Below, one piece after another: positions 1-8,749 of a DNA stretch of 64,000 bases. How positions within the stretch are numbered: the stretch's first letter is position 1; each line of letters starts with the position of its first letter. Below the pieces are notes generated by a model. That model was not told where the DNA came from, searched no databases, and worked only from the letters and a program-made list of their open reading frames with translations. The DNA is from Paucimonas lemoignei (GTDB lineage: Bacteria > Pseudomonadota > Gammaproteobacteria > Pseudomonadales > Pseudomonadaceae): NCBI GenBank assembly GCA_900475325.1, contig LS483371.1:2232001-2296000 (forward strand), in the 5' to 3' direction. The translations under genes and the position numbers were made by a program.

Positions 1-159
1 GCTCTCTGAAGAGGTGACGCCGTCTGCGTTGGACTCTTCAGCCAGTTTAAGCCGGTCAGCTTTGCTGATGTATTTGTTCTTGTTGGCAGGAGCCAGTTTG
101 GCGCTGGCTTTTTTGGCATTGATCTTGAGTATCTGGTTGAGTTTCTTGCGACGGTTCAT
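1..159 (-). CDS. Small basic DUF2986-like protein, C-terminus cut by window edge
   Basis: An open frame starts with ATG at 159 and runs off the left end of the window without a stop (53 codons visible). The visible protein is very basic: it opens MNRRKKLNQILKINAKKA and continues with lysine-rich AKLAPANKNKYISKADR. This resembles the short DUF2986 family of gamma-proteobacteria, whose function is not known. There is no signal peptide or membrane segment. The family label comes from memory of its N-terminal pattern, so treat it as probable rather than certain. Confidence 0.6.
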   Translation of the reverse strand, partial: MNRRKKLNQILKINAKKASAKLAPANKNKYISKADRLKLAEESNADGVTSSES

Positions 160-339
160 GTGGCTATCCGGTGTGTACGCGTGTTGAATATTCGGCCCGC
201 TTTCCCGGGCTCGGCCCGTCATGAGGGGCGCACGCCAGGCTGCAGGCTGGAAAAGCCGCCACAGTACGGGCTCACGGGATTTGTGTCCATTGCCCAGCAG
301 CGTGGACCGACCTGAGAAACTGCGCCAGCGCCACAGGGG

Positions 340-897
340 CTAGCGTGCGTCGTTTCTTTTGCTGAGCCATTCGTCGCGGGTCAATTCCCAAATCTCCTTG
401 GGCATCGGCCCCGAGACAAACTGCCCTGGCTGGGTGTCGATCAACCGCATGCCTTCACGTTCGGACACTCTGCGCGACGCGTGGTTGCCCACCGCTTTGG
501 GCACTTGCATGGCGGGGCGCTGCAGCGTCTGGAACCAATAGGCGTTGATCACCTCGCAAGCTTCGCGGATATAGCCTTGCCCCTGCCACTGCGGGGCAAG
601 CCAGAAACCGCGGTTGTTCCCCGGATGATCATAGAGGCTGATGCTGCCAATGCTCTGTGCCGACTCAGCCGCCAGGCGGATCATCCAGTGCCACTCAGTA
701 CCCGCCGCGATGGCAGGGAGCGCGATATCACGAACATACGTCAGCGCGCCGTCGTCCGGATAAGGCCATGGCACGCGACTGTCGAGGTAGCGAACCACGT
801 CCCAATGGGCGAACAGCTGCTGTATCTGTTCTGCATCGCTCAGTTGCAGTGGGGTGAGTATCAGCCGGGAAGTCTTGAGCGTCGGGGGCCGTTCCAT
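340..897 (-). CDS. GNAT family N-acetyltransferase (RimJ/RimL type)
   Basis: A 185-residue protein with the layout of the RimJ/RimL-like GNAT branch. It opens with the beta-strand pattern TSRLILTPLQLSDA typical of that branch. The acetyl-CoA pyrophosphate loop is visible as QWQGQGYI at residues 103-110, followed by the helix REACEVINAYWF. A second conserved strand, NHASRRVSEREGM, near residue 140 fits the usual Asn-x-x-S region. The family transfers an acetyl group from acetyl-CoA to an amine, often a protein N-terminus or small amine; the substrate here cannot be read from sequence. Start ATG at 897 has an AAGGA about ten bases upstream. It stands alone, divergent from the hydrolase at 1048. 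Confidence 0.85.
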   Translation of the reverse strand: MERPPTLKTSRLILTPLQLSDAEQIQQLFAHWDVVRYLDSRVPWPYPDDGALTYVRDIALPAIAAGTEWHWMIRLAAESAQSIGSISLYDHPGNNRGFWLAPQWQGQGYIREACEVINAYWFQTLQRPAMQVPKAVGNHASRRVSEREGMRLIDTQPGQFVSGPMPKEIWELTRDEWLSKRNDAR

Positions 898-1047
898 GGT
901 GCGGGGTCCTTGAAGGGTGGGCTTGCCAGGCCGGTACTCTTGCAGAAGTGCAGCGCCGTTGTCGAACCTTGGTTGATGGCCAGCGGCAAGCCATGACGCG
1001 TCGGGCTCTATATACTGCCCGCCCTCGGTTTTGGTTCGGACCCACTC

Positions 1048-1545
1048 ATGCGACAGGTTTTACTCATTGTTGATGTCCAGGAAACCTTCAGCCCGCCTGA
1101 ATGGCTGGTCGACGGTGTGCGTGCGTTTTCGGCGATGATCCCGGCGATTGCCTCGGTGGAACTGCATGACGAGACGATCACCCCGTTTGCGCGGCAGCTT
1201 GGCTGGCATCCTGCGGCGCAAGACCACAGTCTGGTTGAGGCCGACCATGTGTTTGTCAAACATGGTTACGGCCCGACGCAAGAGATGATCGAGCACATCA
1301 GGCAACTGAACGTTGAGCGCGTGCTGGTCTGTGGCATGCAGACCGAAACGTGCGTGCTGGCTGCCGGGTTTGCCCTGTTTGATGCAGGGCTGACGCCGAC
1401 GCTGGTCACTGACCTGACAGTGGGCTCGTCACTGGACCGCTCCGGCAAACTGGGTATCGACCTGTGGATGCATCACTTTCGCCACGTGACCACTCGCGCA
1501 GAAGCGCTGGCGGCCTTGACCGGGCCCATGAACGAAATAGTCTGA
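1048..1545 (+). CDS. Isochorismatase-family cysteine hydrolase
   Basis: A 165-residue cytosolic enzyme of the isochorismatase-like superfamily. The catalytic triad can be placed: Asp9 in LLIVDVQETF, Lys71 in HVFVKHGYG and Cys102 in CGMQTETCVLAA. These hydrolases cleave amides, ureido acids or isochorismate through a cysteine thioester. The short length and the TETCV motif fit the nicotinamidase/ureidoacrylate-like group rather than a siderophore isochorismatase with an aryl carrier domain. No siderophore or pyrimidine-degradation genes flank it, so the substrate is open. It is followed after 41 bases by a lipoprotein gene on the same strand. Confidence 0.85.
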   Translation: MRQVLLIVDVQETFSPPEWLVDGVRAFSAMIPAIASVELHDETITPFARQLGWHPAAQDHSLVEADHVFVKHGYGPTQEMIEHIRQLNVERVLVCGMQTETCVLAAGFALFDAGLTPTLVTDLTVGSSLDRSGKLGIDLWMHHFRHVTTRAEALAALTGPMNEIV

Positions 1546-1586
1546 CCCGCTATGAACATTCGCTCTGAATATTAAGGAACCGACGT

Positions 1587-2198
1587 ATGAACAAATGGAT
1601 CTTCGCGCTGGTTGCGCTGCTGTCATTGGGCGGCTGCGCCAGCCCCTCGAACATGATCGAACGTGCCGATGAAAGCAAACCTCTCGATACGCATAAGGCG
1701 ACCATTGTCGGCTTTGTTTCCGAAGGTTTCCTGACTCAGCCCCATGGACTGTACGTGATGCTCAGGTATCAGGATCCTGACCCCAAGGCTGTGGCTACAC
1801 GCATAGCGCTCACCACCCTGGATCAGAAGGACGAGGTGCCCGGTAACTTGAACATCCTGGGCAACAGCTTCGTGTACCAGGTCACGCCGGGTACCTATGA
1901 AGTCAGCCACTGGTTTTATCGTCATTACGATGGGTCAAGTGTCGACCGCAAAGAGCCACTGAGCTTCACCGTCAAAGCGGGTGAAACCGCTTACATTGGT
2001 AACTTCCACGCTAACTCGCTGACCATGTGCCTGGCCAACCAGGACCACTATGCGAAAGCCATTGCCGATATCAAAGAGGCGCACCCGGTACTGAAAGAGG
2101 TAGCGATCACCAACCACGCCCAGGGTCTGCAATTCCCGGGCTGGCCCAGCACCAAGGCCACTGATGTTTTTGGCAAAGGGCTGTGCAAGGTGCTTTGA
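1587..2198 (+). CDS. Hypothetical outer-envelope lipoprotein
   Basis: A 203-residue protein with a clear lipoprotein signal peptide: MNKW, a hydrophobic stretch, then the lipobox LGGC with the lipidated cysteine at residue 17. Ala-Ser at +2/+3 gives no inner-membrane retention Asp, so outer membrane is likely. The mature part is soluble and strand-rich, with motifs such as VYQVTPGTYEVSHWFYRHYDG and AYIGNFHANS that suggest a beta-sandwich, but I do not recognise the family. The start is supported by AAGGAA seven bases ahead of ATG. It may be transcribed with the hydrolase upstream. Confidence 0.75.
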   Translation: MNKWIFALVALLSLGGCASPSNMIERADESKPLDTHKATIVGFVSEGFLTQPHGLYVMLRYQDPDPKAVATRIALTTLDQKDEVPGNLNILGNSFVYQVTPGTYEVSHWFYRHYDGSSVDRKEPLSFTVKAGETAYIGNFHANSLTMCLANQDHYAKAIADIKEAHPVLKEVAITNHAQGLQFPGWPSTKATDVFGKGLCKVL

Positions 2199-2375
2199 GC
2201 CGAGCAGTGAGGCTTGATCAGCGCCGTCATCACTGGAACACGTTTCAGGCGCTGGCATCAGCGCAGCAACCATGATACTCAATAGCCATATGGATAGTGG
2301 CACCATGGCGATCGTTCTCAACGGATGTGGGTTGAACAGTTCAAAGCGTCAGAGCATCTGGTGAGGTAGTAAAAG

Positions 2376-3416
2376 ATGTACGGGACTGAAGAGACTCTTG
2401 AGCAAAAATCCTTTGCTCAATTGCGTCCATTGAAGTTGGCCAGCGAGGTTCTGGCCACTGTGATGTGCCTGCTGGTGCTGACGCTGGTCAATGTGAGCCA
2501 GGAGGTTTCTCCCTGGCTCTACAGTTATTGCGCTGTCGCAGGCATTGCCTGTTATTTCACTTATCGCTCCCGGACCACCCGGCAATTGTGGCTCAGCGGC
2601 TTGCTGTTGCTAGGAGCGTGCAGCGCATGCCTGGGGTCATTGGCCGTGGCCATTGGCAACCCCAGCCTCTGGTTCTTGCCTATCGGCCTGGTGCTGAGCT
2701 TGCCTGCGGCGTCCATGCACGCTCATCCCTTGCACGCGGTGAGTACCGGCGTCGTGATCTGGGGCACTCTGTTCGGCGTGATCCACCCCGGTTTCGAACG
2801 GCCGCTGGACCTGCTGCTGACGCTTATCCTCATCGCTGCCAGCCTGTTGATTGCGACAATGATCTGCACCACGTTCTGCCGCATCCGCAAAGACGTATTC
2901 GACCTTGAGCGCCAGCTGCACGGCATGGCCTATCACGACACCCTGACCGGATTGCCCAATCGGCGGGCCTTCATAGAGCGGCTGACCGCGACCTTGACCC
3001 ACGATGCCGCGCGCCCCGGGTTATTTTTTCTGATGCTCGATATCGACGACTTCAAGAAGATCAATGATCGCTACGGCCACGACGCTGGCGACGAGGTGTT
3101 GGTCGCGGTTGCCCATGCGTTGCAAGGCCAGAGCCCGGGGCATAACGTTGCCCGCCTGGGCGGCGAAGAGTTCGGGATCGCGGCGCAGATGGCGGATACT
3201 GCGGCGGCGCAGGGCCTGGCGCGGGACATCATCAATGCCGTCAACGCCATTGAGGTGCGCGGCGCGAGCATGTCCATCAGCGTCGGGCTGGCGGCACACA
3301 GGTCGGGAGAGTCCATGTCCGGTCTGATGCGCCGCGCTGACCAGGCGCTGTATGACGCCAAAAACGACGGCAAGAACCGCTATGTCGTGGCCTCGCAGGT
3401 CAGCCTCGGGGTTTGA
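2376..3416 (+). CDS. Membrane diguanylate cyclase (GGEEF)
   Basis: A 346-residue protein with an N-terminal integral-membrane sensor (about residues 20-180, roughly six hydrophobic segments in a MASE-like arrangement) and a C-terminal GGDEF domain from about residue 185. The active-site loop is GGEEF at residues 262-266, and the substrate-binding part FFLMLDIDDFKKINDRYGHDAG is intact, so synthesis of cyclic di-GMP from two GTP is expected. The inhibitory RxxD site that normally sits five residues before the loop is absent, so product feedback through that site is unlikely. GAGGTAG precedes the ATG. It ends convergently with the histidine kinase gene. Confidence 0.88.
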   Translation: MYGTEETLEQKSFAQLRPLKLASEVLATVMCLLVLTLVNVSQEVSPWLYSYCAVAGIACYFTYRSRTTRQLWLSGLLLLGACSACLGSLAVAIGNPSLWFLPIGLVLSLPAASMHAHPLHAVSTGVVIWGTLFGVIHPGFERPLDLLLTLILIAASLLIATMICTTFCRIRKDVFDLERQLHGMAYHDTLTGLPNRRAFIERLTATLTHDAARPGLFFLMLDIDDFKKINDRYGHDAGDEVLVAVAHALQGQSPGHNVARLGGEEFGIAAQMADTAAAQGLARDIINAVNAIEVRGASMSISVGLAAHRSGESMSGLMRRADQALYDAKNDGKNRYVVASQVSLGV

Positions 3417-3443
3417 TCCGGCGCTGCGCGGCTGACGGTGTGT

Positions 3444-5165
3444 CTACTCGCTGATCACATTCTTGATACGCCGGGTCAGCTCAGCCATCGAGAACGGTTT
3501 GGTCAACAGATGCATGCCTGGTTCCAGTTGCGTCTCCCAGAGCGTGGCGTCGTGGACGTAGCCGGTGATGAACAGCACCTTGAGGCCGGGCCGCAGGCTG
3601 CGTCCCGCGTCTGCGACCTGGCGGCCATTGATGCCGCCCGGCAGGCCGACGTCGGTAACCAGCAAATCAATCTGCCGGTTCGATTGCAGAATTTGCAGGC
3701 CACTGGCGCCGTCGGCCTCCTGCAGCGCGGTGTAGCCCAAATCTTCAAGCACCTCAATGATCAGCATGCGAACCGCCGGTTCGTCGTCAATCACCAGCAC
3801 CGTCTCGCCTTGCCCGGCAAGGGAAGGCGACAGCTGGCCCGGCGCAGCTTCGGTCACAGCGGTTTCGGCCTGGGATCTGGGCAGGTACAACGTCATGGTG
3901 GTGCCGACATTCGGCAGCGAATCGATATGCACGCTGCCGCCGGACTGGCGGACAAAACCGTAGATCATCGACAGGCCCAACCCCGTACCTTCGCCCATGG
4001 GCTTGGTCGTAAAGAACGGGTCAAAAGCGTGGGCGATCACCTCGCGGCTCATGCCGGTGCCCGTGTCGCTGACGCTCAAGGTCAGGTATTGGCCAGCCGA
4101 CAGCTCGTGCTCGGCGGCCGTTGCGCCATCAAGGATGCAGTTGCCGGTGCGAATGGTCAGCGTACCGCCGTTACTCATGGCGTCGCGGGCGTTGATGCAC
4201 AGGTTGAGCAGGGCGTTTTCCAGCTGGTTGGGGTCCACCTGGGTCAGCCACAGGTCAGCCTCGTTTTGCACCTCTACATGGATCGCAGGGCCGATGGTGC
4301 TGCGGATCAATTGCAGCATGCCGGCAATGAGGCGTTTGACGTCGGTCGAGCTGGGCGCGAGGGTCTGGCGGCGGGAAAACGCCAGCAAGCGATGGGTCAG
4401 GGCAGCCGCACGATTGGAGGCGCCATGGGCCGCATCCAGATAGCGGTCCATTTCGCCATAGCGGCCCTGAGTGACCCGTAGCCTGAGCATTTCCAGGCTG
4501 CCCATGATGCCGGTCAACAAATTGTTGAAATCGTGAGCCAGGCCACCGGTCAGTTGCCCGACGGCTTCCATCTTCTGGCTCTGGCGCAGTTGTTGTTCCA
4601 GTAACCGCTGGGCGCTCATGTCGATGCCCACCCCGGTGCGACGCACGGGCTCACCGGCACTGTTGAAATAGGTATGCCCGCGGGACAGCACCCAGCGCAC
4701 CGAGCCATCGGGGTGGACGATCCGGTATTCGAGTTCCAGGTCGCCGCTTCTGACCAGCCCGTTGGACATGGTGTTGCGCAGCGCAGCGAGGTCATCGGCG
4801 TGCACGTTGGCGAGAAAATCCTGGCGTTTGATTCCGGCAGCGGCCTGCACCGGGTCGATGCCATACAGCTCGCTGATGCCCGCGTCGCAGTAGAAGCAAT
4901 CGTTGGACACTTCATAGGTCCAGACGCCTACGCCGCTGACCGCAGAGAGGGCCAGCCGGGTGAAGTCCATTGAATCGTGCAAGGCGGTTTCGCCCGCCTG
5001 TTCGGCAGTGACATCCCGGGCGCCAGCCTCGCTGTTTTGCGTGATTCGCAGTACCGCCTGGCGAGCCTCCTGAACGGTGTCGTAGTGACCCTCGCGCACC
5101 TGGGTTTCCAGCAGTGTGGAGAGTGCAAGGTCGAGGGCCAGGTCCCGGGGTGCCCGGTAGGACAT
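3444..5165 (-). CDS. Hybrid sensor histidine kinase (PAS-HisKA-HATPase-REC)
   Basis: A 573-residue cytosolic hybrid kinase if started at ATG 5165. That start was chosen because a longer in-frame reading to 5369 would overlap the next gene and lacks domain content. Order: short N-terminal region, a PAS/PAC domain (VSGVGVWTYEVSNDCFYCD to RRTGVGIDMSAQ), HisKA with phospho-acceptor His211 in GGLAHDFNNLL, an HATPase domain (CINARDAM, DTGTGM, GEGTGLGLSM), and a C-terminal receiver with phospho-acceptor Asp505 in LVTDVGLPGG and Lys in LLTKPF. There is no membrane segment, so it senses an internal signal or a PAS ligand. No separate response regulator is adjacent, so output probably passes through a phosphotransfer protein elsewhere. 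Confidence 0.88.
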   Translation of the reverse strand: MSYRAPRDLALDLALSTLLETQVREGHYDTVQEARQAVLRITQNSEAGARDVTAEQAGETALHDSMDFTRLALSAVSGVGVWTYEVSNDCFYCDAGISELYGIDPVQAAAGIKRQDFLANVHADDLAALRNTMSNGLVRSGDLELEYRIVHPDGSVRWVLSRGHTYFNSAGEPVRRTGVGIDMSAQRLLEQQLRQSQKMEAVGQLTGGLAHDFNNLLTGIMGSLEMLRLRVTQGRYGEMDRYLDAAHGASNRAAALTHRLLAFSRRQTLAPSSTDVKRLIAGMLQLIRSTIGPAIHVEVQNEADLWLTQVDPNQLENALLNLCINARDAMSNGGTLTIRTGNCILDGATAAEHELSAGQYLTLSVSDTGTGMSREVIAHAFDPFFTTKPMGEGTGLGLSMIYGFVRQSGGSVHIDSLPNVGTTMTLYLPRSQAETAVTEAAPGQLSPSLAGQGETVLVIDDEPAVRMLIIEVLEDLGYTALQEADGASGLQILQSNRQIDLLVTDVGLPGGINGRQVADAGRSLRPGLKVLFITGYVHDATLWETQLEPGMHLLTKPFSMAELTRRIKNVISE

Positions 5166-5236
5166 GCGCAGTGCTCTGCTGGAGTCAAATGAGGCGCCGA
5201 TTATCACACAACGCCGGGCTCGTTTACTCCCGCTTC

Positions 5237-5551
5237 CTACAAAGCATTGAGTAAACGTCTGACTTGCCCCATTTCCCAGGTACTGAGCAGGTGCACCGGA
5301 TCGGTGCCATAGCGCTGCCAGGTTGCTTCGGAACCGCAACGGCCGTCGGGCGACTGGCAGGCCGGACAACTGATCAATTCACCCTCGGCTGTGCAGAGCG
5401 CAAGCGTCCAACCGTCCGCCTGCACCCAGGTGCACTCACTCGAAAGGCCCGACATCGGCAGCGCGTCGCCCCGGCGCATCACCCGCAGGCCCAGTGCGAT
5501 GTCTCGCAGGACCTGGCAAACTTCCCGCGCCGTTAGGGGCAGATTGCTCAC
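5237..5551 (-). CDS. Small conserved Pseudomonas protein (DUF7693-like?), unknown function
   Basis: A 104-residue protein beginning VSNLPLTAREVCQVLRDIALG. The frame has no ATG at its head. GTG at 5551 is preferred because AGCAGGA sits five bases upstream; GTG at 5581 is an alternative. The sequence has a possible CxxC pair (SCPACQSPDG) and a Trp-rich middle (DGWTLALCTAEGE). It resembles short Pseudomonas-restricted proteins that I associate with DUF7693, though this is from memory. It lies between the kinase gene and another small gene on the same strand. Function unknown. Confidence 0.55.
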   Translation of the reverse strand: MSNLPLTAREVCQVLRDIALGLRVMRRGDALPMSGLSSECTWVQADGWTLALCTAEGELISCPACQSPDGRCGSEATWQRYGTDPVHLLSTWEMGQVRRLLNAL

Positions 5552-5590
5552 CGCATCCTGCTTCTGGCATGGCTGCGCCACTGCCGAGCC

Positions 5591-5809
5591 TCAATACGAA
5601 AGACTGAGCGCCTGGCCGGACTTGCTCCCGCCAGTAGCGACGAAGGTGTAGGGCGCCATCTGCTCGGCGGTGGATACTGCCGGCAGTTCAAAGGTGGGCT
5701 CGCAGGGCTGGGAAACGGTTGCGCAAGGCTCGCGTGAAGCAGCGGCCTGGGCTTGCAGGGCTTTAGCGGCGTTCGCGTGGTTGGCTGCGATTTCACTAAG
5801 AGTGGACAC
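5591..5809 (-). CDS. Hypothetical 72-residue protein
   Basis: A short frame starting with GTG at 5809, preceded by a strong AGGAGATG ribosome site, which is the main support for it being real. The protein is Ala/Pro-rich with an amphipathic N-terminal helix (LSEIAANHANAAKALQAQAAA) and no recognised domain. It carries two cysteines in the middle and ends GQALSLSY. It precedes the 104-residue gene on the same strand, and the two may share a transcript. Function unknown. Confidence 0.5.
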   Translation of the reverse strand: MSTLSEIAANHANAAKALQAQAAASREPCATVSQPCEPTFELPAVSTAEQMAPYTFVATGGSKSGQALSLSY

Positions 5810-6073
5810 GGTACATCTCCTGAAAAAATATCCGGCGCATCGCTGCGTCCTTGAGCTGGGGGGTGGCTACAGCGTCAGAATAATGTCGTTCCGGTGCAGT
5901 TGCAGTCGTCTTTGCAAGCCGCAAGCCAGTGGGCGTACCGGTCGGCGCTTTCTCTGAAACCGTTGTTCAAGCGCCACACAACAATGCGAATGAAGCTAAC
6001 AGACTGGATGAGAGGAGCCAGAGTTCCCGCTGTCTACATCCTCAACCTGCCCACCTTGACCATCAGGATTTCC

Positions 6074-7093
6074 ATGACCCATCCTCGAATCGGCTTTGCC
6101 TGCCAGTATCGGCACCCTGTTCGCGACCTGTCGATCAGCGCGCTCAAGCTTATCGAAACCCCGTTCAACCCCCGCACCACCACGCTGCGCTGGATGGACA
6201 GCGTTGCCGCTAACGTGGCCCGCGAAAAGCTGGTGGAAGTGGTTACCCATAACCTGGCGGCGCAATTGCAGCTGTTGGCGTACGTGGCCGAGCTGCCGCC
6301 TACCTTGCGCATGCTGCGGCTGAGCAGCGACTTGCTGCCGTTTTACAGCCATCCCAAAGTGCGCCACGTTTATCAGGACCCGGCCATCGTGCGGCAACTC
6401 CATGAAGGTTTTGCGGCGATTGGCGCATTGGCGCGTGCGCAGGACATCCGCCTGTCGTTTCACCCCGGCCAGTACTGCGTGCTGGGCTCGGACCGGCCCG
6501 AGGTGGTTGAAAACAGCCTGGCTGAGTTCGAATACCACGCTGACATGATCAGGATGATGGGCTACGGGGTCCGCTTTCAGGATTTCAAATGCAACCTGCA
6601 CATCGCCGGGCGCCTGGGTGGGGAGGGCATCCGCGCCCTCTGGCCGCGCTTGTCCGAAGTGGCTCGAAACTGCATCACCTTCGAAAACGATGAGAAGACC
6701 TACGGCGTTGATGATTGCCTGGAGTTGGCGGATCTGGCGCCGGTGGTGCTTGATATCCACCATTGCTGGATCCACGAGAACGACTACATCGCGCCGGATT
6801 CGCCCCGGGTCCAACGGATTCTTGACAGCTGGCGAGGCGTGCGGCCTGCCATGCATTACTCCCAGCCGCCGGAGCACTTGCAGGAACTGGGCTTTGGCGC
6901 TGAGCAGAAGCTGGAAATGGACGCGTTGCTGGCCGTCGTCAACAAGCGCGACCTCTACGCTCACAGCCTGCAAATGTGGAATCACTGGACCAACCGCTAT
7001 GCGCTGCAGTTTCTCGACCGGTTCGACATCATGTTCGAAGCCAAGGACAAGAACCTCGCGACCCTGGCGTTCTACCACGAATTTCTGGCGTGA
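6074..7093 (+). CDS. uvsE: UV damage endonuclease UvsE/UVDE family
   Basis: A 339-residue TIM-barrel endonuclease of the UVDE family, which nicks DNA 5' to UV photoproducts and starts an alternative excision repair route. Family motifs are clear: RIGFACQYRHP at the N-terminus, RLSFHPGQYCVLGS, CNLHIAGRLGGEG, CITFENDEKTYG and VVLDIHHCWIHEND, which supply the His, Glu and Asp ligands of the metal cluster. The start at ATG 6074 was chosen because the protein proper begins there and AGGA lies seven bases upstream. An upstream in-frame extension to 5894 has no family similarity. It converges with the MocR gene, only 12 bases away. Confidence 0.85.
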   Translation: MTHPRIGFACQYRHPVRDLSISALKLIETPFNPRTTTLRWMDSVAANVAREKLVEVVTHNLAAQLQLLAYVAELPPTLRMLRLSSDLLPFYSHPKVRHVYQDPAIVRQLHEGFAAIGALARAQDIRLSFHPGQYCVLGSDRPEVVENSLAEFEYHADMIRMMGYGVRFQDFKCNLHIAGRLGGEGIRALWPRLSEVARNCITFENDEKTYGVDDCLELADLAPVVLDIHHCWIHENDYIAPDSPRVQRILDSWRGVRPAMHYSQPPEHLQELGFGAEQKLEMDALLAVVNKRDLYAHSLQMWNHWTNRYALQFLDRFDIMFEAKDKNLATLAFYHEFLA

Positions 7094-7105
7094 TGCGCGC
7101 TGCGT

Positions 7106-8515
7106 TCAAAACGAGGCAATGATGCGACCGAGCATGGCCATGGCCTGCTCACTGCGTTCATCCCAGGGGTAGCCATAGTTCAGCCGCGCGCAGTTCTGAA
7201 AGCGCTGGCTGGCGGAAAATATCGGCCCGGGCGCCAGGCTGATGCCCTGGGCCAGTGCCAGTTGAAACAGCTGCAATGAGTCAACCTGCTCCGGGAACTC
7301 GAACCACAAAAAATAGCCCCCAGTGGGCTTGGTCACTCGGGTGTTGGCCGGGAAGTAGCGAGTGGCGGCCGCGAGCATGGCGCCCTGTTGCAGCTCCAGC
7401 GTGTCGCGCAACTTGCGCAAGTGCCGATCATAGCCCCCGTGCTTGAGGTAATCGGCGATGGCCGCCTGGGCAGGCACCGAGGGAGAAATCGTGGTCATCA
7501 GTTTCAGGCGGTTGATCTGCTCGGTATAGCGTCCGCCCGCCACCCAACCCACCCGGTAGCCTGGCGCGAGGTTCTTCGAAAATGACCCGCAATGCATCAC
7601 CAGGCCTTTGCGGTCCAGGCTCTTGATCGGGTTGGGGGCCTGCGTGCCGAAGTACAACTCCGCGTACACATCGTCTTCGATCAGCGGGATGTCATGGGTC
7701 TCCAGCAGCTCGTAAAGTGCGACTTTCTTTGCCTGGGTCATGCTGGCGCCCAGCGGGTTCTGCAGGCTGCTCATGAACCAGCAGGCCTTGATCGGCAGCC
7801 GTTCGAGGCTGTCTTGCAGAGACTGTATATCCACGCCGTCCCGAGGATGGACCGGGATTTCCACGGCTTTGAGCTTGAGCCGCTCCAGCACCTGAAGGCA
7901 CGCGTAGAACGCCGGGGCCTCGATGGCGACCAGATCGCCGGGCTGGGTGACGCATTGCAGGCACAGGTTCAACGCCTCCATGGCGCCGTTGGTGATCACC
8001 AGTTCGTTGGCGGGCAAACGCACGCCGCTGATCATGTAACGCAAGGCAATCTGGCGCCGTAGTTCGGGGTTGCCGGTGGTCATGTCGCTGACGATCGCCG
8101 CCGGTGCCATTTGCCGAACGGCGGTGGCCATGGACTTTGCCAGGCGCGGCAACGGGTACAGCCAGGGGCTGGGGAACGCAGAGCCGAAGGGCACGGTTTC
8201 TGGGTCTTTCAGGGAGGCCAGCACTGAAAAGATCAATTCGCTGACGTCCACGTCGGTGCCTTCGCTGGCATGCCTGACCAGCTCGGGCTCGACCATCGTG
8301 CTGGTCGAACACTCGCGCACGAAATACCCTGACCGCGCCCGGGCCTGAATCAAGCCCCGGTCTTCGAGCAGGTAATAGGCCTTGAACACCGTCGAAGGGC
8401 TGACTGCATACGTGCGGCTCGCCAGCCGCACCGACGGGACTTTTTCGCCGGGTGCGAGCATGCCGCTGCGAATCATTTCAGCGATGTCAGCGGCGAATTT
8501 TTCGTAGCGTTTCAT
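7106..8515 (-). CDS. MocR-type GntR/aminotransferase transcriptional regulator
   Basis: About 469 residues from ATG 8515; a start at 8545 is possible. The N-terminus is a GntR winged helix (APGEKVPSVRLASRTYAVSPSTVFKAYYLLEDRGLI). The rest is a fold-type I aminotransferase domain with the PLP lysine in CGSFSKNLAPGYRVGW and the substrate arginine near CARLNYGYP. Such MocR/PdxR-like proteins use PLP as a ligand-sensing cofactor and regulate neighbouring or distant genes for PLP, GABA, taurine or amino acid metabolism. The neighbour yghU lies upstream on the same strand, separated by a REP element, and no obvious target is divergent from it. The regulon cannot be read. Confidence 0.85.
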   Translation of the reverse strand: MKRYEKFAADIAEMIRSGMLAPGEKVPSVRLASRTYAVSPSTVFKAYYLLEDRGLIQARARSGYFVRECSTSTMVEPELVRHASEGTDVDVSELIFSVLASLKDPETVPFGSAFPSPWLYPLPRLAKSMATAVRQMAPAAIVSDMTTGNPELRRQIALRYMISGVRLPANELVITNGAMEALNLCLQCVTQPGDLVAIEAPAFYACLQVLERLKLKAVEIPVHPRDGVDIQSLQDSLERLPIKACWFMSSLQNPLGASMTQAKKVALYELLETHDIPLIEDDVYAELYFGTQAPNPIKSLDRKGLVMHCGSFSKNLAPGYRVGWVAGGRYTEQINRLKLMTTISPSVPAQAAIADYLKHGGYDRHLRKLRDTLELQQGAMLAAATRYFPANTRVTKPTGGYFLWFEFPEQVDSLQLFQLALAQGISLAPGPIFSASQRFQNCARLNYGYPWDERSEQAMAMLGRIIASF

Positions 8516-8624
8516 GGGCGTCGTCTGCACAGGCTGGACGCACATGATGGGCCAATTGCTGTACTGGAAACAGCCTCAAAACAGACGGGGAAAAGCGGAT
8601 CAGATGAATACTGGACGACTACCT

Positions 8625-8699
8625 GTAGGAGCTGCCGAAGGCTGCGATCGCGGTCTGTCTGAAACACCGCATTCGCAGCCTCGTAACCTCGGTCAGCTC
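8625..8699. repeat. REP element (GTAGGAGCTGCCGAAGG type)
   Basis: A palindromic intergenic repeat. The left arm begins GTAGGAGCTGCCGAAGGCTG and the right arm carries TTCGCAGCC followed by a diverged TCGGTCAGCTC. The same sequence type appears at 40967-41040, 51505-51569 and inside the array at 30963-31650. The right arm here is less well kept than in those copies. It lies between the MocR and yghU genes. Confidence 0.8.
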
Positions 8700-8749
8700 A
8701 AGCCCGCAGTGTGTCCGAAGTCACGCAACGCCTTCGAGACGTAGGATGA

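Noticed and set aside
3438..4481. A 347-residue plus-strand open frame
   Set aside because: It is antisense to the hybrid histidine kinase, whose motifs are complete.
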